From: Rhizobium sp. NFR07
Lineage (GTDB): Bacteria; Pseudomonadota; Alphaproteobacteria; Rhizobiales; Rhizobiaceae
Direction of reading: 5' to 3'
Assembly (NCBI RefSeq): GCF_900111905.1
Contig: NZ_FOKM01000004.1
Location: forward strand, 248,001-312,000
DNA: 64,000 nt
In this document: positions 25,858 through 32,883 of the stretch, piece after piece
Layout of the letters: each line of letters starts with the position of its first letter
Position numbering within the stretch: position 1 is the stretch's first letter
The notes under the pieces: generated by a model
The model's database searches: none
Seen by the model: the letters and a program-made list of their open reading frames with translations, nothing else
What the model was told of the DNA's origin: nothing
Program-made: the position numbers and the translations under genes

Positions 25858-26042
25858 GGTGCGGCAAACTTGTCCAAACCTGCGATGGCATGCGAATTGC
25901 GCCAATCATTTCTTTGCGTTACCCGCAAAAGCGGTTAGAAAAGTCCCGCTGAGATGTATTGGCGTAGGGCGGGACGTAAAAATGTCAGAGACAATCGGGC
26001 GGGCTTGTACCTGCCGCGATATCTAGGGTGCAAGACTGCGGA

Positions 26043-27737
26043 ATGCTTAGATTTTCGCGTCTTTTCCCGACAGCTTCGATTGGCGCCTATCTGGTTGCCC
26101 TGGTGATTGTTGTCGCCTTGCCGCTGCTCGCCTTCGTCGGGTTTCTCGTGCTGCAGCTCGAGGGGCAGGAGCGCGAGGGGCTGGCCAGCGAGACGGCCGA
26201 GGACGCGCAGCTGATTGCCCGCTCGGTCGATCGCGAACTGCAGGACATGGCGACCACGCTGCGTCTTCTTCTGACGTCGCCGGAGCTGGAAGCGGGCGAC
26301 CTCAGGGCCTTCCACGACCGGACCCAGCGCAGCCTGCGCTCCAATTCCCTCTATGTCATTACCGTCGACAAGGACGGCCAGCAGCGGCTCAACACGCGCT
26401 CGCCCTTCGGCGAGCCGCTCGGCAAGATGTCGAACATGCCGGCGCTCGAATCCGTCTTGAAATCCGGCATTACCGAGGTCTCTGACGTCTTTTACGGCAG
26501 GACCAGCGGCAAGTGGGTGTTCAACGTCGCCATGCCCGTGCCGGAGGAGATCAATCATTCCGGCTCGGCGATCATCATGACGCAGAATGCCGACGACCTG
26601 CAGAAGCTCATCTCGATCGAGGGCCTGCCGGCCGGATGGTCGGCCGCCGTGGTCGATGGCCAGGGCAAGGTCGTGTTGTCGGTCGGTGCTGACAAGATCA
26701 CGTCAGGCGAAGCGTTCCCGGGCAATACGTTGCGGCTCATGACCGGCTTCAAGGGCACGATCGAGGATGTCGATGGCGACAGCAAGCAGATGTACGGCTA
26801 TGCCCAGATCACCGGCTGGACCTGGAAGGCTGTCGTCTGGGGCCCGATCGACACGGCCCAGGCAGGCATCCTGACGACATTCCGTCAGCTCGTCGCCGGC
26901 GGGGCGATCTTCCTCGCGCTTGCCGTGCTGCTCGCCTATGCGATCGGGCGCCAGCTCAGAACTCCGATCCGGCAGATCGCCAACATGGCGGAGCGGATCG
27001 GCAAGGGCGAGATCGTGGCGCCGGTCGAGACACGCATCACCGAGGCGAACCAGATCGCGGTGGCGCTTTCCAACGCTTCGTTCGACCGCAGCCAGGCGGA
27101 AGACCGCATCCATCTCATCCTGCACGAACTCGTCCACCGGACGAAGAACATCCTGACGCTGATCCAGGCGATGATGCGCCAGCTCGGCCGGCAGGATACG
27201 ACCATGCCGGAATTCCAGAGGGCGATCACCAACCGCCTCCAGGGGCTCGGCAAGTCGATCGAGGCGCTTGCCAAGGAACAGTGGGCCGGGGTGCGCCTGC
27301 GCCGGGTGATCGAGATCCATCTGTCGACCTTCGAGGCCGGCGACCGGGTGCTGATGCAGGGCGACGATTTCATGCTCAAGGCCGAGGCGGTCCAGAACCT
27401 CGGCCTGGTGTTGCATGAACTGGCGACTAATTCGGTCAAATACGGCGCGCTGTCGGTTCCACAGGGCCGGGTGCGCATCTCGTGGGACGACATCGTCGCC
27501 AACGACGAGACCGGCCCGAAGATCAGCATCGTCTGGGAAGAAACGGGCGGCCCGCTGGTCACCGAGCCGTCGCGCCAGGGTTTTGGCACCACCATCATCC
27601 AGCGCCATGCGATCGCGGCCTTTGGTGGCACGGTCGATGTCGAATTCCGCCCGGAAGGGTTGGTCTGGCGCCTTGTCGCCCCTCGCGCCAATCTGGAGCG
27701 GGACGCCACCGATGATCGGCGCAGTCTCGCTATTTGA
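26043..27737 (+). CDS. HWE-family sensor histidine kinase with periplasmic sensor and HAMP
   Basis: A 564-residue membrane sensor kinase. A first helix (residues ~15-35, YLVALVIVVALPLLAFVGFL) leads to a ~240-residue periplasmic double-Cache-like domain, a second helix near 285-305, and a HAMP segment (RQLRTPIRQIANMAERIGKG). The kinase core is HWE/HisKA_2 type: LHELVHRTKNILTLIQAMMR with the acceptor His near 365, and VLHELATNSVKYGALS as the N box. HWE kinases in alphaproteobacteria often feed the PhyR-NepR-EcfG stress pathway, and this one directly precedes the stress island; that link is inference. There is no response regulator next to it. I start at the ATG at 26043 rather than a GTG at 26028. 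Confidence 0.85.
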   Translation: MLRFSRLFPTASIGAYLVALVIVVALPLLAFVGFLVLQLEGQEREGLASETAEDAQLIARSVDRELQDMATTLRLLLTSPELEAGDLRAFHDRTQRSLRSNSLYVITVDKDGQQRLNTRSPFGEPLGKMSNMPALESVLKSGITEVSDVFYGRTSGKWVFNVAMPVPEEINHSGSAIIMTQNADDLQKLISIEGLPAGWSAAVVDGQGKVVLSVGADKITSGEAFPGNTLRLMTGFKGTIEDVDGDSKQMYGYAQITGWTWKAVVWGPIDTAQAGILTTFRQLVAGGAIFLALAVLLAYAIGRQLRTPIRQIANMAERIGKGEIVAPVETRITEANQIAVALSNASFDRSQAEDRIHLILHELVHRTKNILTLIQAMMRQLGRQDTTMPEFQRAITNRLQGLGKSIEALAKEQWAGVRLRRVIEIHLSTFEAGDRVLMQGDDFMLKAEAVQNLGLVLHELATNSVKYGALSVPQGRVRISWDDIVANDETGPKISIVWEETGGPLVTEPSRQGFGTTIIQRHAIAAFGGTVDVEFRPEGLVWRLVAPRANLERDATDDRRSLAI

Positions 27738-27748
27738 TCTCTCGTCCG

Positions 27749-27773
27749 GGAACGAAGGCTCTCGGCCGCCGTT
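27749..27773 (+). promoter_or_regulatory. EcfG-type promoter of the topoisomerase IB gene
   Basis: GGAAC (27749-27753), 16 bases, then CGTT (27770-27773), the full EcfG/RpoE2 consensus GGAAC-N16-CGTT. Transcription should begin about ten bases after the TT, that is at or within a few bases of the ATG at 27783, so the message may be leaderless. Confidence 0.75.
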
Positions 27774-27782
27774 TTTACGGCC

Positions 27783-28835
27783 ATGGATCTTTCGCTCAAA
27801 ACCATCGAAATAGACGCCGTCTCGCTTGAGGCCATCGGCCTTACCTATGTCAACGATACCGAACCCGGCATCCGGCGCCTGAAGCGTGGCAAGGGGTTCT
27901 GCTACAGGATGCCGGACGGCCTGCTCCTTTCCGACGAGGACGATCGCCTGCGGATCGCGGCTCTCGGCCTGCCGCCGGCCTATGAGAATGTCTGGATCTG
28001 CATCGATCCGCGCGGCCATCTTCAGGCCACCGGCTACGATTCCCGCGGGCGAAAACAGTATCGCTATCACACCGAATGGCAGAGCTTTCGCAGCGAGCAG
28101 AAATTCGACCAACTGCTGCGTTTCGGCGAAGCACTGCCGAAGATCCGCCGCAAGGTGAAGCGCGATCTGGCGCTCGGCCTCGACCAGTCGGATTGCGTGC
28201 TTGCCGCGCTGGTGGCGTTGATGGACGTTACCCATCTGCGCGTCGGCAACCGTGCCTATGCCAAGGAAAACCGCACTTATGGTGCAACGACGCTTCTGAA
28301 GCGGCACATGGTGCTGTCCGGCGATGCGGTGCTGTTACGGTTCACCGCCAAGGGCGGCAAGCGGGTCCAGCACACGCTGAAACATCCGCGCCTGCAGCGC
28401 ATCCTGGAGGAGATCGCCGACCTGCCAGGTCGTCAGCTCTTTTCCTTTCCCGATGAACACGGCACGCCACGGCCGGTCGATTCCGGCCGGCTCAACGCCT
28501 ATCTCGCCAAGGCGGCCGGCTTTCCGGTCTCCGCCAAGACATTCCGCACCTGGGGCGGCAGCCTCGCCGCGTTTCTCATGGCCTGGAAGACCGTCGAGGA
28601 GGATGACAGGAGGCCCAGGATCAAGGCGCTCACGAAGGCGGCTTCAGACGTGCTGCAGAACACGCCCGCGGTCTGTCGTTCCAGCTATATCCATCCGAGC
28701 ATCCTCGAGCTTTCCGAGGACGACGCGCCGCTGCGCAAGGTAATGAATGCTCAAAATGCGCAAAAGCCCCCGCGCGGGCTGAGGCTGGCCGAGGCAAGGC
28801 TTGTGGAATTCCTGAAGGTCGCGTCGACGGGCTAG
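27783..28835 (+). CDS. DNA topoisomerase IB (poxvirus-type)
   Basis: A 350-residue type IB topoisomerase. The N-terminal domain includes GLTYVNDTEPGIRRLKRGKG followed by FCYRMPDG, and the catalytic domain LDVTHLRVGN-like MDVTHLRVGNRAYAKENRTY, KGGKRVQHTLKHPRLQRIL, and the active-site tyrosine in CRSSYIHPSI (Tyr302). It relaxes supercoils through a 3'-phosphotyrosyl intermediate. Bacterial TopIB genes are sporadic and often accessory. The EcfG-type promoter just upstream puts it in the stress response. No ribosome site is visible between promoter and ATG. Confidence 0.92.
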   Translation: MDLSLKTIEIDAVSLEAIGLTYVNDTEPGIRRLKRGKGFCYRMPDGLLLSDEDDRLRIAALGLPPAYENVWICIDPRGHLQATGYDSRGRKQYRYHTEWQSFRSEQKFDQLLRFGEALPKIRRKVKRDLALGLDQSDCVLAALVALMDVTHLRVGNRAYAKENRTYGATTLLKRHMVLSGDAVLLRFTAKGGKRVQHTLKHPRLQRILEEIADLPGRQLFSFPDEHGTPRPVDSGRLNAYLAKAAGFPVSAKTFRTWGGSLAAFLMAWKTVEEDDRRPRIKALTKAASDVLQNTPAVCRSSYIHPSILELSEDDAPLRKVMNAQNAQKPPRGLRLAEARLVEFLKVASTG

Positions 28836-29077
28836 TATGGTTCCGCGATAGGCTGGTACAAATGTTTCCCGTCATGGTTGCGAAATCTTGACGGGTAGGA
28901 CTAGCGATGTGCGCCTGGAGGGGAGGGTGTTTGAGCTTGCAGGAACACGGTTGCATCCAGATAACCTGGAGGCGGAACAGTTCCGGCAGACGCGATGGTG
29001 GAAGTCACCAAGCCCTCTCAGTCGCTAGAGGGATCGGCCCTGGCGCAGGCCTGGATCGATCATGCATGACAGCGAAA

Positions 29078-29098
29078 GGCCGCCCGGTAGGGGCGGCC
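29078..29098 (-). terminator. Terminator of the DJ-1/PfpI gene
   Basis: A perfect 8-base stem (GGCCGCCC at 29078-29085 and GGGCGGCC at 29091-29098, 5-base loop) is followed on the minus strand by TTT. It lies 35 bases after the stop of the gene at 29134. The remaining bases from 28836 to 29077 hold no gene that I can support. Confidence 0.65.
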
Positions 29099-29133
29099 CA
29101 TCAACTCGTTTTCCTTGGTATCAGCCGAAGCCG

Positions 29134-29694
29134 TTATGCCGCTCGGCGCTGGTGGCGACCTTCGGCCACCTCCTCGACGATCTTGTCGATGAATTGCGGC
29201 AGATCCTTTGGCGAGCGCGAGGTGATGATGCCATTGTCGGTGACGACGGCTTCATCTTTCCAGTTGGCGCCGGCATTGCGCAGATCGGTGCGGATCGAAG
29301 GATAGGATGTCGCCTGGCGGCCCCGCAGGGCATCGGCCTCGACCAGCAGCCACGGGCCGTGACAGATCGCGGCAACCGGCTTGCCGCTGCCGATGAACTG
29401 CCGCACGACATCGACCGCGTCCTCGTTGCTGCGCAGGACATCCGGGTTGATCTGCCCGCCCGGCAATACGAGCGCATCAAAGTCCTCGGCCCTCACCTGC
29501 TTGACGTCCAGATCGACGGTAACGGTGTCGCCCCAATCCTTTTCGTCCCAGCTCTTGATTTCGCCGGTCTTGATGGAGGCGATCTTCACCTCGGCGCCGC
29601 GTCTGGTCAGTTCCTCCAGCGGCACCCTGAGCTCCGAGCGCTCGTAGCCGTCGGTGGCGAGAATGAGGATGGTGGCGGATTCGATATTGGCCAT
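29134..29694 (-). CDS. DJ-1/PfpI family protein (YhbO-like deglycase/glyoxalase)
   Basis: A 186-residue class I glutamine amidotransferase-like protein. ATILILATDGYERSELRVPL opens the flavodoxin-like fold. The nucleophile elbow is VAAICHGPWLLVEA (Cys111 followed by His), with YPSIRTDLRNAGANW after it, closely matching the PfpI/YhbO subgroup. Members are reported to act on methylglyoxal adducts or as stress chaperones, and exact activity is debated. GAAAGGAGTGACAC gives a strong ribosome site. It lies 44 bases after a small gene (29739-29936) and probably shares its EcfG-type promoter. Confidence 0.88.
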   Translation of the reverse strand: MANIESATILILATDGYERSELRVPLEELTRRGAEVKIASIKTGEIKSWDEKDWGDTVTVDLDVKQVRAEDFDALVLPGGQINPDVLRSNEDAVDVVRQFIGSGKPVAAICHGPWLLVEADALRGRQATSYPSIRTDLRNAGANWKDEAVVTDNGIITSRSPKDLPQFIDKIVEEVAEGRHQRRAA

Positions 29695-29738
29695 GTGTCA
29701 CTCCTTTCGAGTTGTTCTTTCTGGCTCATGCCCGGCCG

Positions 29739-29936
29739 TCAGAGACGGCCGGTAGACAGGTCCCTTCCATTGATCGACGCAGGTACGCTGATTTCCTCTC
29801 GCGGCGCCTTGGGAAGCGGGAGCACCACGGCGTCGGGTACGACGACCTGCAATTCCTTCGGCCGTTCGGCCGCGAAGGTTGGTTTCTCATGCGATGGCAG
29901 GAAGCGGTTCCTGAGAATTCTGAAAAGATGTCTCAT
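29739..29936 (-). CDS. Hypothetical small protein (65 residues)
   Basis: The frame starts at the ATG at 29936, seven bases after GGGAGA, and encodes a basic N-terminal helix (MRHLFRILRNRFLPSHEK) followed by a Val/Pro-rich stretch (LQVVVPDAVVLPLPKAP). I recognise no family. An EcfG-type promoter match lies 45-70 bases upstream, and the DJ-1 gene follows on the same strand. The good ribosome site and promoter support a real gene; the lack of known relatives keeps confidence moderate. Confidence 0.5.
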   Translation of the reverse strand: MRHLFRILRNRFLPSHEKPTFAAERPKELQVVVPDAVVLPLPKAPREEISVPASINGRDLSTGRL

Positions 29937-29980
29937 GATGATCTCCCGTATCGGTCGGCAGGGACCTGTTACGAAGGGCA

Positions 29981-30006
29981 AACAATCCCCGCAGGTAAAT
30001 CGTTCC
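29981..30006 (-). promoter_or_regulatory. EcfG-type promoter of the 65-residue ORF and DJ-1 gene
   Basis: On the minus strand GGAAC (30006-30002), 19 bases, TT (29982-29981); the -10 region reads TGTTT. It lies 45 bases before the ATG at 29936. Confidence 0.6.
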
Positions 30007-30127
30007 GAAATTTTCCCGAAGTCTTTCGCGTCGTCACATGGCGTGACCGGGTTCGCGGGAAGGGGTATTGCCCTGATTTCAAGCGCTCAAGATCGGCGCA
30101 GGCGGAGGGCGTATCATGCCTCGCCGC

Positions 30128-30170
30128 AAAAGGATGCTCTCGCGACCTGCCGTGCAAGCCGCGAGAGCAT
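30128..30170 (-). terminator. Rho-independent terminator after the 25-residue peptide gene
   Basis: Perfect 11-base arms ATGCTCTCGCG (30134-30144) and CGCGAGAGCAT (30160-30170) with a 15-base loop. On the minus strand the stem is followed by CC then TTTT (30131-30128). It closes the minus-strand unit that begins at the promoter at 30359. Confidence 0.7.
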
Positions 30171-30227
30171 GGCGCCCCAAGCGCACCCGGCGCCGGGGCA
30201 TCTCCTCCTCAGGAGACCTTGAAACCT

Positions 30228-30305
30228 TTAGACGGGAATTACCATCATGTAGCAGGCGGCGATCACCAGCACGAAACCCGCAGCTTCTACCCATTCCCTG
30301 ACCAT
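30228..30305 (-). CDS. 25-residue single-pass membrane peptide
   Basis: The frame ATG at 30305 to TAA at 30228 encodes a charged start (MVREWVEAAG) and a hydrophobic helix (FVLVIAACYMMVIPV). GGGAGGCG lies five bases before the ATG. A consensus EcfG-type promoter (30359-30335) precedes it by about 30 bases and a rho-independent terminator follows, so a short transcript seems to be made for this peptide alone. I do not know a family; its size and shape resemble stress-induced membrane micropeptides. Confidence 0.65.
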   Translation of the reverse strand: MVREWVEAAGFVLVIAACYMMVIPV

Positions 30306-30334
30306 AGACGCCTCCCAACGCATTCCAGGTACAG

Positions 30335-30359
30335 AACGTATTAGCGCCATTCTAGTTCC
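30335..30359 (-). promoter_or_regulatory. EcfG-type promoter of the 25-residue peptide
   Basis: On the minus strand GGAAC (30359-30355), 16 bases, CGTT (30338-30335): a full consensus match. The peptide's ATG is 30 bases downstream. Confidence 0.75.
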
Positions 30360-30614
30360 ACAAAATGGCCATAAACGTGGCGGGATTGCCGAAATTATGA
30401 ACGCGGCTCACATTCATCGACGAGGCCTCCCCCGTTGATCTCGCGCGTGTGCGAGCAGAAGAGAAGGACTGATGCTTCCAGGAGCCGATGGAGGTCAGCG
30501 AGCATGACGGCTACTTCCGGGTCGGATAGACATCCGGAATTGCTCCGTCCGGTCACTACGCTGCCATCCGATATCCCGTAACGGAAGCCTCGGACATGGC
30601 CAGGGCTCTCAGTA

Positions 30615-30642
30615 TTGACATATCGGTAAATCTCGATATATA
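30615..30642 (+). promoter_or_regulatory. Promoter and operator of the arsR-type gene
   Basis: TTGACA (30615-30620) and TATATA (30637-30642) are 16 bases apart. The inverted repeat ATATCG-N8-CGATAT (30620-30639) overlaps both boxes. The same repeat occurs at 30966-30987. The -10 box ends only six bases before the ATG, so the message is probably leaderless. Confidence 0.7.
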
Positions 30643-30648
30643 CGGGCC

Positions 30649-30951
30649 ATGGAATTGCTAGAAATATTCAAGGCCCTCTCAAACCGGACCCGTCTTGAAA
30701 TCCTCAAAGGTTTGAAAGACCCCGCAAAGAACTTCCCTCCACAGGATGAAGGTGACGTTCTGACGGTTGGTGTCTGCGTCAGCAGCATCCAGGAAGGCGT
30801 CGGACTGTCGCAGTCGACGGTGTCCGATTATTTGGCAACTCTACAACGGGCGGGCCTGGTTGAAGTCAAGCGCATCGGTCAATGGACCTACTACAAACGG
30901 AATGAAGCAACCATCAGAGCTCTTGCCGAGATCATAGGCAAGGAACTGTAA
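30649..30951 (+). CDS. ArsR-family transcriptional regulator
   Basis: A 100-residue winged-helix protein: [20 protein letters not shown] at the start, recognition region [20 protein letters not shown] and wing [17 protein letters not shown]. The ELCVC metal site of classical ArsR is absent, though a single Cys is present in [11 protein letters not shown], so it may sense a redox or electrophile signal. Matching operators before this gene and the following oxidoreductase indicate that it represses both. No ribosome site precedes the ATG. Confidence 0.88.
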   Translation: MELLEIFKALSNRTRLEILKGLKDPAKNFPPQDEGDVLTVGVCVSSIQEGVGLSQSTVSDYLATLQRAGLVEVKRIGQWTYYKRNEATIRALAEIIGKEL

Positions 30952-30965
30952 TTTTTTTACCAGGT

Positions 30966-30987
30966 AATATCGAAAATTCGCGATATT
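30966..30987 (+). promoter_or_regulatory. ArsR-type operator before the quinone oxidoreductase gene
   Basis: AATATCG-N8-CGATATT is a perfect inverted repeat with the same half-sites and spacing as the operator in the arsR promoter. It lies 26 bases before the ATG at 31014. Confidence 0.7.
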
Positions 30988-31013
30988 CCTTTTTAACGAA
31001 ACAAGGATGTGCA

Positions 31014-32006
31014 ATGAAAGCAATGACCCTCAAATCATTTGGCGGCCCGGAAGCGTTCGAACTTCGCGATGTGGCCAAGCCTGTTCCAAGCCCGGGGCAG
31101 GTCCTCGTCCGGGTACATGCAACCTCCATCAATCCGTTGGATTACCAGGTGCGACGTGGTGATTATTCCGATCTGGTGCCGCTGCCGGCGATTACCGGGC
31201 ACGACGTATCCGGCATTGTCGAGGCCGTCGGACCGGGCGTGACGACCTTCTCGCCCGGGGACGAAGTTTGGTACACCCCGCAAATATTTGACGGGCCGGG
31301 AAGTTATGCCGAGTACCACGTTGCTGCCGAAGGAATTGTCGGGAAGAAACCTGTCTCGCTGACCCACCTCGAGGCCGCAAGCCTGACCCTCGTTGGCGGG
31401 ACGGTATGGGAAGCTTTGGTCGTGCGTGCGGCGCTGAGAGTGGGGGAAAGCATTCTGGTCCACGGCGGCGCGGGAGGGGTTGGCCATGTGGCGATCCAGG
31501 TCGCGAAAGCCATGGGAGCAAGAGTGTTCACGACCGTGCGTGAAGCAAACTTCGAGTTCGCAACAAGTCTGGGTGCGGATGTGGTCATTGACTACACGAC
31601 CGAAGATTATGCCGATGCCGTCATGCGGGAAACGGGCGGCCGCGGAGTCGATGTCGTGTTCGACACCATTGGCGGCAACACATTGTCGCGCAGCCCCGAC
31701 GCACTTGCGCAGCTCGGCCGCGTCGTCACGATCGTGGATATTGCCCAGCCGCAAAATCTCGTACAGGCCTGGGGCAAGAACGCGAGTTATCACTTCGTTT
31801 TCACACGACAGAACCGCGGCAAGCTCGATGAGTTGAGTGCATTGGTGGAGCGTGGTCAGCTGCGGCCGCATGTTGGCGCCGTCTATTCGCTTGCCGACAT
31901 TCCGCTCGCCCACACTCTTCTGGAGACCCGCAACAATGGTGTTCGAGGAAAAATCGCCATAGCAGTCGGGCCTTCGGCTAATCTTGCCGGTGCGGATTTG
32001 CCCTGA
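31014..32006 (+). CDS. Zinc-independent alcohol dehydrogenase / quinone oxidoreductase (MDR family)
   Basis: A 330-residue medium-chain reductase. The N-terminal GroES-like domain has [20 protein letters not shown] and [20 protein letters not shown], and the Rossmann domain [20 protein letters not shown] for NADPH. The Cys ligands of zinc alcohol dehydrogenases are missing, as in QOR/zeta-crystallin enzymes that reduce quinones or enones. An ACAAGGA site precedes the ATG. Together with the ArsR protein it forms a small regulated unit, plausibly for electrophile defence. Confidence 0.88.
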   Translation: MKAMTLKSFGGPEAFELRDVAKPVPSPGQVLVRVHATSINPLDYQVRRGDYSDLVPLPAITGHDVSGIVEAVGPGVTTFSPGDEVWYTPQIFDGPGSYAEYHVAAEGIVGKKPVSLTHLEAASLTLVGGTVWEALVVRAALRVGESILVHGGAGGVGHVAIQVAKAMGARVFTTVREANFEFATSLGADVVIDYTTEDYADAVMRETGGRGVDVVFDTIGGNTLSRSPDALAQLGRVVTIVDIAQPQNLVQAWGKNASYHFVFTRQNRGKLDELSALVERGQLRPHVGAVYSLADIPLAHTLLETRNNGVRGKIAIAVGPSANLAGADLP

Positions 32007-32031
32007 GCCCTCGACGTTGGCTGCCGGGATC

Positions 32032-32060
32032 GTTCCGCCGGACTGCCCGGCCGGCGGAAC
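32032..32060. terminator. Hairpin between convergent genes
   Basis: Ten-base arms GTTCCGCCGG (32032-32041) and CCGGCGGAAC (32051-32060) form a strong stem between the convergent oxidoreductase and the small minus-strand gene. There is no clear T run, so termination is likely but not certain. Confidence 0.5.
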
Positions 32061-32066
32061 AACGGC

Positions 32067-32327
32067 CTAGTCCGCCTCCGCCCTGGCGCGCGCCGCCTCC
32101 AGTATGGATCGCATCTCGCGAGCGGCTGCGTTTTCGATGGCGAAGGCCTCTTCCGGCATGACGCCGGGATCCTCCTCATTGTCCTTGAAGGTCGCGTCGT
32201 CGCGGAGTTTTCGCAGGAAGCTTGTGATGGTCACCTCGCCGCCGATCATTGCCGCCAGCATTTCGATCATCAGCTCGCGATGGGCGTTCAGCCGTCCTTC
32301 CAGTTCTTCGGGTGCCAGAGACGTCAT
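32067..32327 (-). CDS. Hypothetical small acidic protein (86 residues)
   Basis: The frame starts at the ATG at 32327, six bases after AAGGAG. The product is helical (APEELEGRLNAHRELMIEML, then EEAFAIENAAAREMRSILEA) with an acidic middle (DNEEDPGVMPEE). I recognise no named family. It is divergent from the small gene at 32459. A one-mismatch EcfG-like box (TGAAC, 32431-32427, N18, TT) lies about 100 bases upstream, so both may belong to the stress set. Confidence 0.65.
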   Translation of the reverse strand: MTSLAPEELEGRLNAHRELMIEMLAAMIGGEVTITSFLRKLRDDATFKDNEEDPGVMPEEAFAIENAAAREMRSILEAARARAEAD

Positions 32328-32404
32328 GGTCGCTCCTTCCGGATATTGGGGCCTTGAATGATCAGGCCGGTCATGACGGGGAGATAGGAGCCGCAAGGCC
32401 ATTG

Positions 32405-32429
32405 GGAACAATGACTGCGACGGAAAGTT
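32405..32429 (+). promoter_or_regulatory. EcfG-type promoter of the 92-residue ORF
   Basis: GGAAC (32405-32409), 18 bases, TT (32428-32429), 30 bases before the ATG at 32459. The -10 region reads AGTT rather than CGTT. Confidence 0.55.
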
Positions 32430-32458
32430 CACCCTGCAGCACAAGACAGGAGGAGAGC

Positions 32459-32737
32459 ATGGCGCATATGGCGAAATCGGGCAAAGGCCCGAGCGAGGGC
32501 AGTGAGGAGATGGATGTCCGCGATCGGCTGATCCTGGCGCTCTACGCCCAACTGAAAGCGGAGCGGCAGACGCGCGAGGCGCTGGAATATGTCATCCGCA
32601 ACGGCGCGCTGGCACCCGAGGTGCTCGAAGCGATTGCCGCCGATCCGGTGCCGGCAGTGGCCGAGGCCGATATCGCTGCCGTCGAGAAGGTCGTCGCTCT
32701 CGATCTTCGACGCCGCAGGAACCCATCTCAGCCGTAG
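32459..32737 (+). CDS. Hypothetical protein (92 residues)
   Basis: CAGGAGGAGAGC precedes the ATG at 32459. After a Gly/Ser/Glu-rich start (SGKGPSEGSEEMDVRD) comes a helix (RLILALYAQLKAERQTREAL) and a second Ala-rich helical half ending in a basic RRRRNPSQP. I recognise no family. It sits between an EcfG-type promoter and glgX. Confidence 0.65.
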   Translation: MAHMAKSGKGPSEGSEEMDVRDRLILALYAQLKAERQTREALEYVIRNGALAPEVLEAIAADPVPAVAEADIAAVEKVVALDLRRRRNPSQP

Positions 32738-32812
32738 CGGGAGGCCGTTGCAGCCCTTTTGCGCCTGGAGGCGACGCCTTGGGGTGAGTTTTCTGCTCTT
32801 TCGTGCATCGGC

Positions 32813-32838
32813 GGAACCAAATGCCGCGCCGCACCATT
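32813..32838 (+). promoter_or_regulatory. EcfG-type promoter of glgX
   Basis: GGAAC (32813-32817), 19 bases, TT (32837-32838), 46 bases before the glgX ATG. The -10 region reads CATT, weaker than consensus. Confidence 0.5.
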
Positions 32839-32883
32839 GTCAGGCAGATTTTCTCACCCAGGTTTCCGGCAAGGGGGTTCGGC

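Larger units (their letters stand above)
30306..30648. other. Intergenic region between the peptide gene and arsR-type gene
   Basis: It holds the EcfG-type promoter of the peptide (30335-30359) and the arsR promoter/operator (30615-30642). In the ~250 bases between I see no gene with a convincing ribosome site and codon pattern. Confidence 0.5.

Noticed and set aside
25982..26026. 14-codon frame (MSETIGRACTCRDI) before the HWE kinase
   Set aside because: No ribosome site, promoter or hydrophobic pattern; too short to support.
26703..28307. 534-codon minus-strand open frame across the HWE kinase and TopIB genes
   Set aside because: Spans two unrelated plus-strand genes in antisense and contains no domain.
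28907..29305. Plus-strand frame downstream of the TopIB gene
   Set aside because: Crosses the terminator and the antisense of the DJ-1 gene; no ribosome site.
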